In this document: positions 45,801 through 55,751 of the stretch, in pieces
Layout of the letters: each line of letters starts with the position of its first letter
How positions within the stretch are numbered: the first letter of the stretch is position 1
Source: Lumbricus terrestris
Lineage: Eukaryota > Annelida > Clitellata > Crassiclitellata > Lumbricidae
Direction of reading: 5' to 3'
DNA length: 64,000 nucleotides
Assembly (NCBI GenBank): GCA_949752735.1
Contig: OX457038.1
Coordinates: forward strand, 58,756,406-58,820,405
The notes under the pieces: model-generated
Told to the model about the DNA's origin: nothing
The model's database searches: none
The model's input: only the letters and a program-made list of their open reading frames with translations
Position numbers and translations under genes: made by a program

Positions 45801-46169
45801 CAAGTGAAAGAGTGGGATAGATACTTGGCACCATTACTTTTCGCACTACGAGATACTGTACACGAGAGCCACGGATACACGCCTTTCGAATTAATCTTCG
45901 GAAGATCATGTAGAGGTCCGGTACAGATATTGAAGGAACTGTGGACAAACGAAAAAGTGGAAGACGAGGTGAAGGATGTGTACACATATATGACAGATCT
46001 ACGAGAACGTATAGAGGAAACATGTAACATGGCGCAGAAAGCAATTCACAAAGCTAATGCGAAGAACAAGAAATACTACGATAGAAAGGCACGATATAGA
46101 AAACTGGAGATAGGTGATAAAGTACTATTGTTACTGCCGAGTTGTAATAATAAGATGCTTGTTAAATAG
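42885..46169 (+). CDS. element A Gag-protease-integrase, ended by a premature stop
   Basis: A 1094-residue frame starting ATG after a 334-nt leader. Residues 1-150: charged coiled coil rich in REA/EAR units. About 185-345: capsid, with a SCAN-like region at about 258-345 (GGYRNKFKTSKMEQGETPSNF, then LLLKDQFFLTC). Residues 422-435: CCHC zinc knuckle CFACGKVGHKAFDC. About 525: aspartic protease core CLYDSGASTCIV (catalytic Asp 527). About 700-1080: integrase with the H2C2 zinc finger (45252-45374) and a DD35E triad at about Asp860, Asp920 and Glu956 in VDIIG, HTDRGSQF and NGCVERLNG. The frame stops at TAG 46167 just before the GPF region, where element B has a Trp codon. The polyprotein would normally continue into reverse transcriptase, so this stop inactivates it. 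Gag and Pol share one frame. Confidence 0.93.
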   Translation: MSITDWQQWLDMGRSFSLEGEELKAFVRDRQNEFRQQRADEREEKKESELRAAAEAKILREAESEREAAKIAEAKAARENEIEMARMADARLIREADNARLVREAEMNEARLTREANDVRLEREATEARLAREANEALEHKRLEIQMRLREMESRDGRNRDDGDSYMTMGDNHQGNQSHKGMKNIKFPIFNEAKDCLDAYLLRFERTCTTYEIPRDVWSLMLARHLESKALEVYQRLSAEETQDYDCLKKHLLKRFQLTEGGYRNKFKTSKMEQGETPSNFIYRLQRYLQQWLLQAGFEQTYEGIEDLLLKDQFFLTCSNELRMFIKEKGKMSLKDTLTCAESYIEAHGYRYAENSVKPQGRFNNDRGNGKPFEEKSREKFQGNVNRGRVETRQNKETNHSGNVNRGFSRDREQAAEHKITCFACGKVGHKAFDCVHKAKGFVKHTAAAVQIYENRAYRAVQTNENTKSNEIDRTVERQDRKGKEEAPKHMAASTVVTERKDGCIDIESIDECQAKVNGIDANCLYDSGASTCIVRRSLIKDSDLTGKETHCILVDGSLRCFPTAHVNIESEYFNGEVEAMVMDEPVKPIIIGRVRGLKYTVTNENTDENIINCDKGEKVNETIMSEKQEKVEYKGILKRNVNANSRWQDAKKTVRFESDEMSTEYDDVVEKYVSDDVMNSDAHQTTAAIETRAESKKVVKYKPLKVTEMPDLNITTKEIKELQKTDETLKSYWDKASEGNGDEKSTEKVLYVKKDGLLYRRWKEVLKDEAKWQLMVPKQLRNKVLAVAHNSLLSAHLGMKKTHDKIVNEFYWPGINQEVRRYILSCDVCQKAVDKKVNYKAPMGHLPVLDVPFKHVCVDIIGAIEPMSMRGYRYVLTIIDLSTRYPEAIPLKGISTEEVAEALFNFYCRMGVPERIHTDRGSQFTSELMAEVNKMLLIKHTMTSPYHAMGNGCVERLNGTIKTTLRKLIGEQVKEWDRYLAPLLFALRDTVHESHGYTPFELIFGRSCRGPVQILKELWTNEKVEDEVKDVYTYMTDLRERIEETCNMAQKAIHKANAKNKKYYDRKARYRKLEIGDKVLLLLPSCNNKMLVK

Positions 46170-47151
46170 CAAGGACCATTTGTTGTCAGAGGGAAAATCG
46201 GAGATTACGATTACAAAGTTGAGGTTGATGGTGGAAAACTGAAAACATACCACATCAACATACTAAAGAAATATTACGAGAGGAGTGAAGAAGAATTGTC
46301 AGGTTCTGAGACAATAGCATATGTGTCAGCTATTGTACATGATGGTAGAGAAGGTGAAGACGAAGAGGAGGAGATATTGAATTTGTATGTTAGTAAGCAA
46401 ACTGAGACGTACAAGGATGTTGATATTAATCCACAATTAGAAGATGAACAGAGAGGTGAATTAGAGAAATTACTGAGAGAATATCAAGACATATTTACAG
46501 ATAAACCAGGAAGAACGGATATGGTGAAACACGAGATTCATCTGACAAGCGATGAACCTGTTAGGATGAAAGCATATCCAACACCGTATCATCTACAGTC
46601 TGAAATTGATAAGGAAATTGAGATAATGTTAGAGAATGGAATAATAGAAAGATCAGAAGCAGCATACGCAGCACCGCTTGTTGTTGTTAAGAAAGCTGAT
46701 GGAAGCAATAGACTTTGCTGCAACTATAAACAATTGAACAAAGTGACAGTTTTTGATCCAGAGCCGATGATGTCAAACGAGGATATCTTCAATAAACTGA
46801 GTGGAAGCAAAATATATAGCAAGTTTGATTTTTGCAAAGGGTATTGGCAAATTCCAATGAGCGAAGAATCAAAAGATTATACGACTTTCATTTGTGCAAG
46901 GGGGTTGTATAAATTCAACGTTTTACCATTTGGATTGGTAAATAGTGCTTCAAGCTATAACAGACTGATAAGGAAGATTTTGCATGGAACCGAGAATCTG
47001 GAGAGTTATGTTGATGACATACTAGCTCATACAGAAGGATGGACTAAACATATGAAGATTTTACGAGAATTTTTTCAAAGAGTGAGAGATGCTCACCTGA
47101 CTTTGAAACCAAAGAAATGTTCGTTAGGCTATGGACGCATAGATTTCTTTT
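46170..47151 (+). pseudogene. element A reverse transcriptase, N-terminal part (after the stop)
   Basis: In frame with the upstream ORF after the TAG. It reads the integrase C-terminal GPF module (GPFVVRGKIGDYDY), an acidic spacer, then the reverse transcriptase fingers and palm. Visible motifs are HEIHLTSDEPVRMKAYPTPY, RLCCNYKQLNK, SKFDFCKGYWQIPM, LPFGLVNSASSYNRLI and the catalytic YVDD at 47007-47018. It breaks off at GRIDF, where element B is inserted; the domain resumes at 56796. It would make DNA from element RNA if intact. Confidence 0.9.
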
Positions 47152-48192
47152 TGTAGCGGTAGAATGCTTCTTATCAAACAAACCTATTAAATGATGCATT
47201 GTATAAGTATTAAATAGGTAAGAATTAAGCTAGACAATATGTGGCGTATTGTAGATTATAATTAATATTACTTGTGGCATTAAGTTAGATAATAATAATA
47301 GCACTATAACAATTCTTGAATACGCGCTACATCAATTATTGAAATACAACGGAGGGCAGAAAGCAGCGTCAAACTTGAGCAGACGGCAACAACGGCAGAC
47401 GATAAAGTTAGACAGCGAAAAGATGGCGAAGGAAGAAGACGTAGATTTCTGAGCGAGAACGGCCATTAGTCAAACGTGGCGTTCTCGTCGGTAATTCAGA
47501 AGATCTGACGGTGAATTGGGTGTGGAAGGCGACACGCTGTCGGCCTGTCCCACTGGTGAGACTATAAGTCCTTGGGAACAGAGATACCAGGGCTTGTCGA
47601 ACGGAAACTTTGCGAAGTTTGATGTGACACTTGCGAGTGAACTGCGATTCGACATCGGGAGAAGGTCGATTCGGAACTGCAATTGCGATTGGAGTTCGAC
47701 GGCAGAAGAAAGGGGCGAAACGACTACAAGACGAGCAAGCGACGAGAAGCTACCGTTGCTTGTGGAGAAACAACGAGGCGGACGAAACTACAGAGTGCTG
47801 TGCCAGCTACAGCATTCTCCGTCTACGCAGCTACAGAAGAGAATCGGGAACGACGGCAAACAAGAAGAAGGTGACCTTCCTTCATCTTCGAAACCATCAT
47901 TCCAATCCATACGAACTGAAGAACTTCTACATCTACGCTGGAAAAGTCCATCGTGGAAGTTAAGAAACAAGCTATAATATATTTTAGATAATACGCCACA
48001 AATAAGTAGATAGGATTATTGATTGTATTTTACTGTTTGATATTGTTTTATTATAATATAATCTTTAAACGAATCTCAGCTACATTTGTTTTAGGTCCTA
48101 GCTCATTCTAATATTGATCACCCAAAGGCCTCTGAGCATAAAGTTCCCTATTAAAACTAGATTTAAAACCCTAGCTTTTGATGGTAGTGACA
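47152..48192 (+). repeat. element B 5' LTR
   Basis: It begins TGTAGCGGTAGAATGC and ends ATGGTAGTGACA. It shares only short blocks with the LTR of A, such as TAATACGCCA(C)AAATAAGTA near its 3' part. The open frames at 47516-47977 are repeated in the 3' LTR and lack any domain. Confidence 0.93.
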
Positions 48193-48196
48193 AGAG

Positions 48197-48220
48197 TGGG
48201 TGCCCATGCCCGGGATTTAA
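48197..48220 (+). promoter_or_regulatory. element B primer binding site (tRNA not identified)
   Basis: TGGGTGCCCATGCCCGGGAT begins four bases after the LTR. It keeps TGGG-TGC and CGGGATT in common with the site of A. Confidence 0.45.
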
Positions 48221-48505
48221 GTCAGTAAGGATTTAATTCAGTAAAGATTTGAGTCAGTAAAAAACTCTCTTTTGAACAGTATTAGAAACGCTTTGAACAA
48301 TTATAGCTAGGAGATTGTTAGAGACTAAATCTGAAATTGTAGATTGAAGATACTGCAGTAGATGTATGAACTATTAGTTGTTGTTGTGGAACTGAATTGA
48401 CACTTTGCAGAATTGAACAATTTCTATTTGTTAGAAATTTAAATAGCGCATATTGTTGCCAATATTTTTGTCATAAGTTGCTAGTCAGCAAGTAAGACAG
48501 TAAGT

Positions 48506-49800
48506 ATGTCTGTAAGTGATTTTGAAGCTTGGTTAGAAATTGCCAAACGGATGAACATGGAAGGGGACGAGACACGTGCCTTTGTCAAAGAAAGACAGGC
48601 AGAATGGAGACAAGATAGAGCGACTGAGAGGGAGATCGCCAAAGAGATGAAATTAGCTGAAGCAGCAGCAGAAGTCAAGAGACTGGAAATAGAAGCAAGA
48701 AAAGCAGAGATGGAAGCTGAAGCGGCAGCAGAAACGAGAAAAGCTGAGGCAGAAGCAGCAATGAGAAAAGCTGAGGCAGAAGCAGCAATGAGAAAAGCTG
48801 AAGCAGAAGCAGCAATGAGAAAAGCTGAAACAGAGGCTGCAATGCAAGCAAAGAAGGCTGAAGTGGAATTGGAAGCAATCAGGAGTGCTGAATCAGAAGC
48901 CAGGTTAAATCGTGAAGCAGCTGAAACTGAAGCGAGGGGACAGCGTGAACACCAGTTAGAGATAAAGAGACTTGAAGCACAGGTGAGAATGCGTGAAATT
49001 GATTCGAGAGGGGAACAAAACCGAGAGCACGAGAGTGACTACATGAGGATCGGTGATGGTCAACAACAGGGAGATCACCGAGAAAACAATAAAGGAATTA
49101 GAAATATCAAATTTCCTATATTCAACGAATCAAAGGATTGTTTAGATGCCTACTTGTTGAGATTCGAGCGAACCTGTGTTGCGTATGAAGTTAAAAGAGA
49201 AGTTTGGTCGCTGACGTTAGCTAGACATTTGGAAGGCAGAGCACTGGAAGTATACCAAAGGTTGTCTGCAGATGAAGTGCAAGATTATGAGTGTTTGAAG
49301 ACTCAGCTGTTGAAGAGATTTCAACTTACTGAAGGTGGTTATCGAAACAAGTTCAAAACCAGTAAAATGGAATCTGGAGAGACACCTTCTAGTTTTGTAC
49401 ATAGATTGAGGAGGTATATGCAGCAGTGGTTAGCACAAGCGGGATTTGAAAGAACTTACGAAGGAGTGGAAGATCTATTGTTGAAAGATCAGTTTTACCT
49501 GACGTGCAGTACTGAACTTCGTATGTTTATAAAAGAGAAGGGTAAAATGAGTTTGAAGGACATGTTAGTTTGTGCGGAATCACACATTGAAGCACACGGT
49601 TACAAGTACAGCGAGCAGTCTGTAAAACCAGATGTGAAATTTCATAGTGACAGGTTGAACGGTAGACCGTATGAACACAGACCCAAAGAACAGTTTGGGT
49701 ACAATCTGAACAGGAGTAGAAGTGATGTGAAGATAAATCAGGGTACACATCAAAACCGAGGATTCAGCAGGGAAAGAGAAATTGCAACTGGACATAAGAT
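48506..49800 (+). CDS. element B Gag, N-terminal part, cut by a hAT insertion
   Basis: About 431 residues from the first ATG after the leader. Residues 1-40 (MSVSDFEAWLEIAKRMNMEG) are homologous to the start of A. Then comes a long alanine/glutamate/lysine coiled coil with a nine-residue unit RKAEAEAAM repeated four times (about 48735-48843). The capsid follows, with a SCAN-like segment at about residues 272-360 (EGGYRNKFKTSKMESGETPS, LLLKDQFYLTC, FIKEKGKMSLKD). The frame is interrupted at GHKI just before the zinc knuckle, where the hAT element begins. The apparent extension to a stop at 49906 is hAT sequence. Confidence 0.92.
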
Positions 49801-50354
49801 CAGGGCTGAAAGTGGTTTGGAAAAGTTGCCGGGTCTGACTTTTTGCCGGAAAGCACCGAAGGCGCGTAGCTGCGAGTGCCGAAGGCACGAAGCCCATACC
49901 GACTAGGGGGTCTGGGGGAGCGTCGAAAGCTCCCCCAGCGGGGTCTGGGGCGGAGCCCCAGCCACTAACGCATTTTTAGCTGTGTTGACCTCAACTAGAG
50001 TCCATTTTAGGCTCTTATTTGCCAGCTATTTATGAACGATGAAGTCACGAAAACTTCAAGAAGAAGTCTTTTTGCAGAGTGGCAGATTATCAGGATAACA
50101 AATTCAAAGTTTTATATTGCAAAAGAAATGGGTTTCGTCTTTACCATGATCACAAAAGTTACAAGTTTAGGCCTATACCAAGTTTCTAAGTTTACAGCTT
50201 TCATATGGATACCGTATAGGAAAACCCTTTATGGGTTTTACCAGCTCAGCCCACTCAAAATGTGTAGGCCTAATTTGAATTATAATCTTTTTAAAGCTAA
50301 TTCTATGAAGGCTTAACCTATACTTTGTGTATTTTACAACCATTGCTTAGTGTT

Positions 50355-50815
50355 GAGCCACTTGCACTAGCCTCACTTCACTATGGTTGAAATCCCAGAG
50401 CAAATCCACATCAAAGTTCTCTCCTTAACCTACAACTCCTTACAATGCTCCCAGCCCAGATATCTTCGCGAACTGTTCACCGTCCAGCCAATCAGCTCTA
50501 CCCGATTATCGGTCTGTCTTTCTTTCTCGACCGCCGGTCACAAGTCATCTCAAGTTCTCCAACCGAGCCATATCCAACACAGCGCCACGCATTTGGAATG
50601 ATCTGTCTCCTGAATTCCGATTTTTTCAGTTCCTCCACCATCACTACCGATCACACACTATCATCTTCCTCAGGCTTCTCCATCCATCACACATTGGGCT
50701 TTTAATTCGAAAATGAAGTCACGTCTTGACTCGACGCAGCGCTTGTGAATAAGCTGGTGCCCCGCGCTTGGCTTTTGAGTAGCGCTTTAGAAGTTTGGAG
50801 ATCACGTTTACAATC
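50355..50815 (+). mobile_element. L2/CR1-type LINE fragment inside the hAT element
   Basis: Two overlapping plus frames, joined by at least one frameshift, show LINE polymerase C-terminal features: HIKVLSLTYNSLQCSQPRYL, RELFTVQP and a shifted SNRAISNTAPRIWNDLSPEF block. The non-coding end GTAGCGCTTTAGAAGTTTGG and a GATTGCGATTA tail match the copy at 2593-2720. It is a dead 5'-truncated copy. Confidence 0.6.
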
Positions 50816-50919
50816 GATTGCGATTACTAAGAGAGGGATGGGTTTGGTGCAGGAGATATGCTCATCCCCATTATCTAAATGTTTTTGAATTTACACGCTG
50901 CAATAATAGCATGTTAGAC

Positions 50920-51485
50920 TGTCATTATAGCGAAAATGCTCATCATTTCAGTGCTGATAGTCGTGGTTTACGGCTTAAAAGTGTCTTCTCCTGTTGTTTA
51001 AATCTATCAAATTTCCTAACTGTAATGGTACCGTATTATTTTAGGCTGTCATCTCAGCAAAATCTCTCATAATTTCACTGCTGAAAGACTTGATTTAAGA
51101 GTTCAACAAATATCCCCCTCCAATGGTCAAATTTGATGAATTAGGTAGGCCTAGTAGGTCTAGTTGCATTTCAGGCTGTCATTTTAACGAAACGGCTCAT
51201 CATTTCAGTGCCGAAAGTCGCGGTTTATGACTTCAAAAGTGAACTCGCGTATTTTTAAAATGTTTTTACATAATTATCCACACTGCTGTGACATCATTTT
51301 AAGCTGTCATCTCAAAATATTTCTCATAATTATTTCATTGCTGAACGAAAATTTAATGGCTTAAGTGCTCAATGAATGTCTCCACCACCGTCACCACGTC
51401 GTAGGCCTATAAAATTTGAATTTCCACACTGCAGAGGTAGAATTTTTTGCTGTCATCGTAACAAGATTGCTCATTATGGATAAAC
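50920..51485 (+). repeat. degenerate ~130-bp tandem repeat core
   Basis: The phrase GCTGTCAT(T/C)xxAxCxAAA...TCATxATTTCA(G/C)TGC recurs at about 50924, 51042, 51174, 51304 and 51451, a spacing of about 120-145 bp. The same family occurs at 5700-6310, 59440-59720 and 62340-62410. Confidence 0.6.
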
Positions 51486-52002
51486 AGTGGATAGCACTCT
51501 AGAAATTTATAGAGTCTAATGACATTTCTGAAATATTTCTTAAATATTGGGGATATCAGCATCTCCATCCCCAACCGCAAATTTCGGGATCCGCCCTCTG
51601 GCCCCTAAGTCTCCGCCTATGAATGCTGCTGCTAATTTAAAACCTCATTTCCTAATGTAGCTGTACAGGACTACCGGCGTAGCCCCTCCCAGGAAGCCGG
51701 CGGGCCGCCCAGTAAGGTTAGGCTATGATGCACATAACCTCATCACGGGTCGGCGGCATGTTTAACATATCTGCGATGTATTCATTGGCATAAGTATCTA
51801 CGCTAGTCATTTGCCGAAAATGTTTTAAAAATCCTACAGTTTTAACCTTGTTTTTGGCGAATGACGATCTTTTTTTAGTCATGCTTAACTGATTTTTGGT
51901 AAACAAGCAACCCGGCTGAGACCCGGCAACAGCAGGTCTCGAAAATCGATGCCGGGTCGCAGACCCGGACCGACCCGGCTCACTTTCAGCCCTGCATAAG
52001 AT

Positions 52003-55000
52003 TACTTGTTTTTTCTGTGGAGAACAGAACCATAAGGCATATCAATGCCCAAAGAAAAACAGGGGTACATTTAAACACACTGCAGCAGCAGTACAAATAT
52101 TCGAAAGTCGAGCACACTTGGTTAAGCCAGAAAGTGAAATACAGAGAGTGGTTGAAGTTACAAGAGGAGAACAACAGATGAAACAGGGTGAACATAATAA
52201 AATACCACCAATGTACATGGCAGCTAGCGCAATGGTGATAAAAGACAATGATGGATGTATTAGCCTTGAAGATAAGAGTGAATACCAGGTGACAGTTAAT
52301 GGAAACACAGTGGGATGCTTATACGACACAGGCGCAAGTTGTTGTATTGTAAAACGTTCTTTGATAAATGAAGAAGCGTTGACTGGAGAAGAAACACATT
52401 GTGTTTTAGTTGATGGGAGTTTAAGATGTTTCCCATTGGCTAAGGTGTACATAGAGAGTGAACATTTTAATGGTGAAGTACAAGCGATGGTGATGGAACA
52501 GCCAATAAAGCCAGTAATAATTGGGAAAATCAAAGGACTGAAGTACATGGTTAAGGATGAAAGAACTGAGAGTGTGACAAATCATGAGCCAAAAGAAATA
52601 ATTGAGAAATGTACTGAAGTGGAAAACAAAGGAATATTGATTAGAAAAACAGAACATGAAGAAAGACCTATTGGTGCAAAGAAAACAGTAAGATTTTCTG
52701 ACGATGTGATGAGGAATCAAGATGAAAAATTAATGACAGTAGCAGTTGTGGAGACTAGAGCAGAAGCTAAAAAGGTAGCAAAATACAAACCATTGAAAGT
52801 TGCGGAGATGCCGAACTTGAATGTGTCAGTAAAAGAGATACAGGAGTTGCAGAGTCAAGATGAAACTATGTCGAAACAAATGGAAAGAGCAATTGAATGG
52901 GATGGTAACGAAGACAACATAGAAGATAAACCATATGTGAAAAAGAAGGGATTGTTGTATAAAAGATACAAAGAAGTACAGAAGGATGAGGTGAAATGGC
53001 AACTAATGGTACCTAAACCATTGAGGGATAAAGTGTTAGCAGTGGCACACAATTCATTGTTATCGGCTCATTTAGGAATGAGGAAAACACATGATAAGAT
53101 TCTAAATGAATTCTATTGGCCTGGAATAGGACAAGATATACGGAGATATGTGTTGAGTTGTGATATTTGTCAAAAATCAGTTGACAAGAAGGTGAACCAC
53201 AAGGCGCCTATGGGTCATCTACCTGTATTAGATGTACCATTCAAACACATATGCATAGACATAATCGGAGAAGTTAACCCTATGTCTGCAAGAGGTTATC
53301 GATACATATTGACCATCATAGATTTGAGTACAAGGTATCCGGAAGCTATTCCATTGAAAGGAATTAGTACTGAGGAAGTTGCAGAAGCTTTGTTCGGATT
53401 TTATTGTCGTATGGGAGTGCCTCAGAAGATCCATACTGATCGTGGAAGCCAGTTCACTTCTGAACTCATGGCTGAAGTAAATAAGATGCTATTGATAAAA
53501 CACACCATGACGAGTCCATATCATGCAATGGGCAATGGATGTGTAGAACGGCTTAATGGAACCATCAAAGCGACGTTGAGGAAGTTGATTGGTGAACAAG
53601 CGAAAGAATGGGATCGTTATATAGCTCCATTACTGTTTGCGTTGAGAGACACAGTACATGAGAGTCACGGTTTCACACCATTCGAACTAATATTTGGTAG
53701 ATCGTGTAGAGGACCAGTGCAGATCCTGAAGGAGTTATGGACCAATGAGACAGTGGAAGAAGAAGTGAAGGACGTGTATACGTATATGCAGGATTTGAGA
53801 GAAAGGATTGAGGAGACTTGTGATATGGCGCAGAAGGCGATACACAAAGCGAACGCTAAAAACAAGAAGTATTATGACAGGAAAGCAAGATACAGGAAGT
53901 TGGAAATAGGTGATAAGGTGTTGTTACTATTGCCTAGTTGTAAGAACAAGATGTTAGTAAAGTGGCAAGGGCCATATGTTGTGAGAGAGAAGATTGGAGA
54001 CTATGATTACAGAGTTGAAATCGAGAAAGGAAAGATAAAGACATATCACATTAATATATTGAAGAAATACCACGAAAGAGAAGATGCCGAGACCGTAGCG
54101 TACATTTCAGCAGTAGTATATGACGGAAAAGTGGGAGAAGATGAAGAAGAAGAAATATTGGATTTATATGTAAGTGAACAAACAGAGACCTATGAAGATG
54201 TGGATATAAATCCTGATTTGGATGAAGAACAAAAAGGAGAAATGAGGAAACTACTGAAGAAATATGAAGACATATTCACAGACAAGCCTGGGAGAACAGA
54301 CTTAGTAAAGCATGAAATACATTTGACGAGTGAAGAACCAGTAAGACAAAGAGCGTATCCAACACCATACCATTTGCAAAAAGAAATAGATAAGGAGATC
54401 CAGACGATGTTGGACAATAAGGTGATAGAAAGATCAGAGGCAGCTTATGCAGCACCGCTGGTGGTTGTCAAGAAATCAGACGGAAGCAATAGGCTGTGTT
54501 GCAATTACAAACAGCTGAACAAGCTTACAATATTTGATCCTGAGCCTATGATGACAAATGAGGATATTTTTAATAAGTTGAGTGGTAGTAGAATCTACAG
54601 CAAGTTCGATTTCTGCAAGGGTTATTGGCAGATCCCTATGAGTCCAGAATCGAAAGACTACACTACATTTGTATGTGCCAATGGGATATACAAGTTCAAT
54701 GTGATGCCTTTTGGATTGATCAATAGTGCGTCAAGTTACAACCGTTTAATCAGGAAGATTCTTCAAGGAACAGAAAATCTTGAAAGTTATGTCGACGACA
54801 TTCTAGCGCATAACAAAGGATGGAGAGAACATTTGAAGACATTGGAGATATTTTTCGAAAGAGTGAGACAAGCGAATTTGACATTGAAGCCGAAGAAGTG
54901 TTCAATAGGATATGGAAAGATTGACTTTTTGGGACATACGTTGAACAAGGATGACATAAGTCCAAAGGAGAAATCAGTGGATAAAATAGTAGACATGCCA

Positions 55001-55594
55001 CGTCCAAAGACAAAGAAACAAGTCAGGAGTTTTCTTGGAGCGATAAACTATTATCGGAAATTCATACCACACTGTGCGGAAATCATGGCACCGTTAAGTG
55101 ACTTAACGAAGAAGATAGCACCTGGAATGGTAGAATGGAATGAAGAGCTGGAAGATAGTTTTACAAAGTTGAAGAACGAATTGGCGAAAGAACCAATTCT
55201 GAGACTTCCAAATTTAGAGAAGGATTTCATCCTACAAACTGATGCAAGTGGGAGTGGAATCGGATGTGTGATAATGCAGCAGTACGAGGGGACGAATCAT
55301 CCCATAGCGTATGCGAGCAGGAAGCTGTTAGAGCGAGAGAGAAGATATTCTGTGGAAGAGAGAGAGTGCTTAGCAATCATGTGGGGAATAAGCAGGTTCG
55401 ACCGATATCTTTGTGGAAGGACATTTACAATTGAGACAGACCATTGCGGATTGCAATATATGAAAGAAGGTCGAATGAAAAATGCAAGGGTGATGAGATG
55501 GAGTTTGGCACTCCAAAACTATTCCTTTAACATTAGATATATTAAAGGGTCCGAAAATGTTATGTCCGACTATTTAAGTAGAGGGATTGTGTAG
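52003..55594 (+). CDS. element B Pol: zinc knuckle, protease, integrase, reverse transcriptase, RNase H
   Basis: One uninterrupted frame of about 1197 codons, in frame with the Gag part across the hAT insertion. Order: CCHC knuckle CFFCGEQNHKAYQC (52009-52050), protease CLYDTGASCCIV (Asp at 52325), integrase zinc finger HNSLLSAHLGM...CDICQK, and the DD35E triad at 53258, 53438 and 53546. The GPY module (WQGPYVVREKIGDYDY) follows with no stop, then reverse transcriptase with FDFCKGYWQIPM, MPFGLINSASSYNRLI and YVDD at 54788-54799. Last comes RNase H from about 55220 (QTDASGSGIG, ETDHCGLQYM) to LSRGIV and a TAG. There is no chromodomain and no envelope gene. Apart from the hAT insertion I see no stop or frameshift, so B was probably active shortly before that insertion. 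Confidence 0.93.
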
Positions 55595-55751
55595 TATAAG
55601 TTGAGATAAAGTAAATGAAGAAGTGTAAGCCAGTGAGTAAAGTGTATTAATTGTCATGTCGTGTATAGTAAGTGAATTAGTTTACTAGGTTAGTTTGTTA
55701 AGTAGGTGAGTTTGTTAAAGCCTGTAAACAGTCTTTTGAAGGAGGGGCATT
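55595..55751 (+). promoter_or_regulatory. element B 3' leader and polypurine tract
   Basis: Short non-coding stretch after the Pol stop. GAAGGAGGGG at 55738-55747 is the plus-strand primer, followed by CATT and the LTR. Element A has the same purine motif. Confidence 0.75.

Larger units (their letters stand above)
49801..51994. mobile_element. hAT element inside element B (TSD CATAAGAT)
   Basis: Inverted ends CAGGGCTGAAAGTG / CACTTTCAGCCCTG, with exact 8-bp duplications CATAAGAT (49793-49800, 51995-52002). Length 2194 bp, no intact transposase. Near the left end are short G/C-rich palindromic blocks (GGGGGAGC...GCTCCCCC; GGGGC-GGAGCCCC). Near the right end a minus frame at 51718-51906 could be a leftover of a transposase start. 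It carries a LINE fragment and a tandem-repeat core. Confidence 0.9.

Noticed and set aside
43884..46044. Minus-strand frames antisense to Gag-Pol of A
   Set aside because: Shadows of the plus-strand coding frame, Ser/Phe/Cys-rich, no motif.
47516..47977. 153-residue protein gene
   Set aside because: It lies wholly inside the B LTR and is repeated exactly at 56119-56580; no domain and overlapping frames in the same DNA.
49821..49975. Bacterial contamination or plasmid palindromes (GGGGGAGC...GCTCCCCC)
   Set aside because: The blocks lie inside a hAT element with exact target duplication and are ordinary G/C-rich subterminal hairpins.
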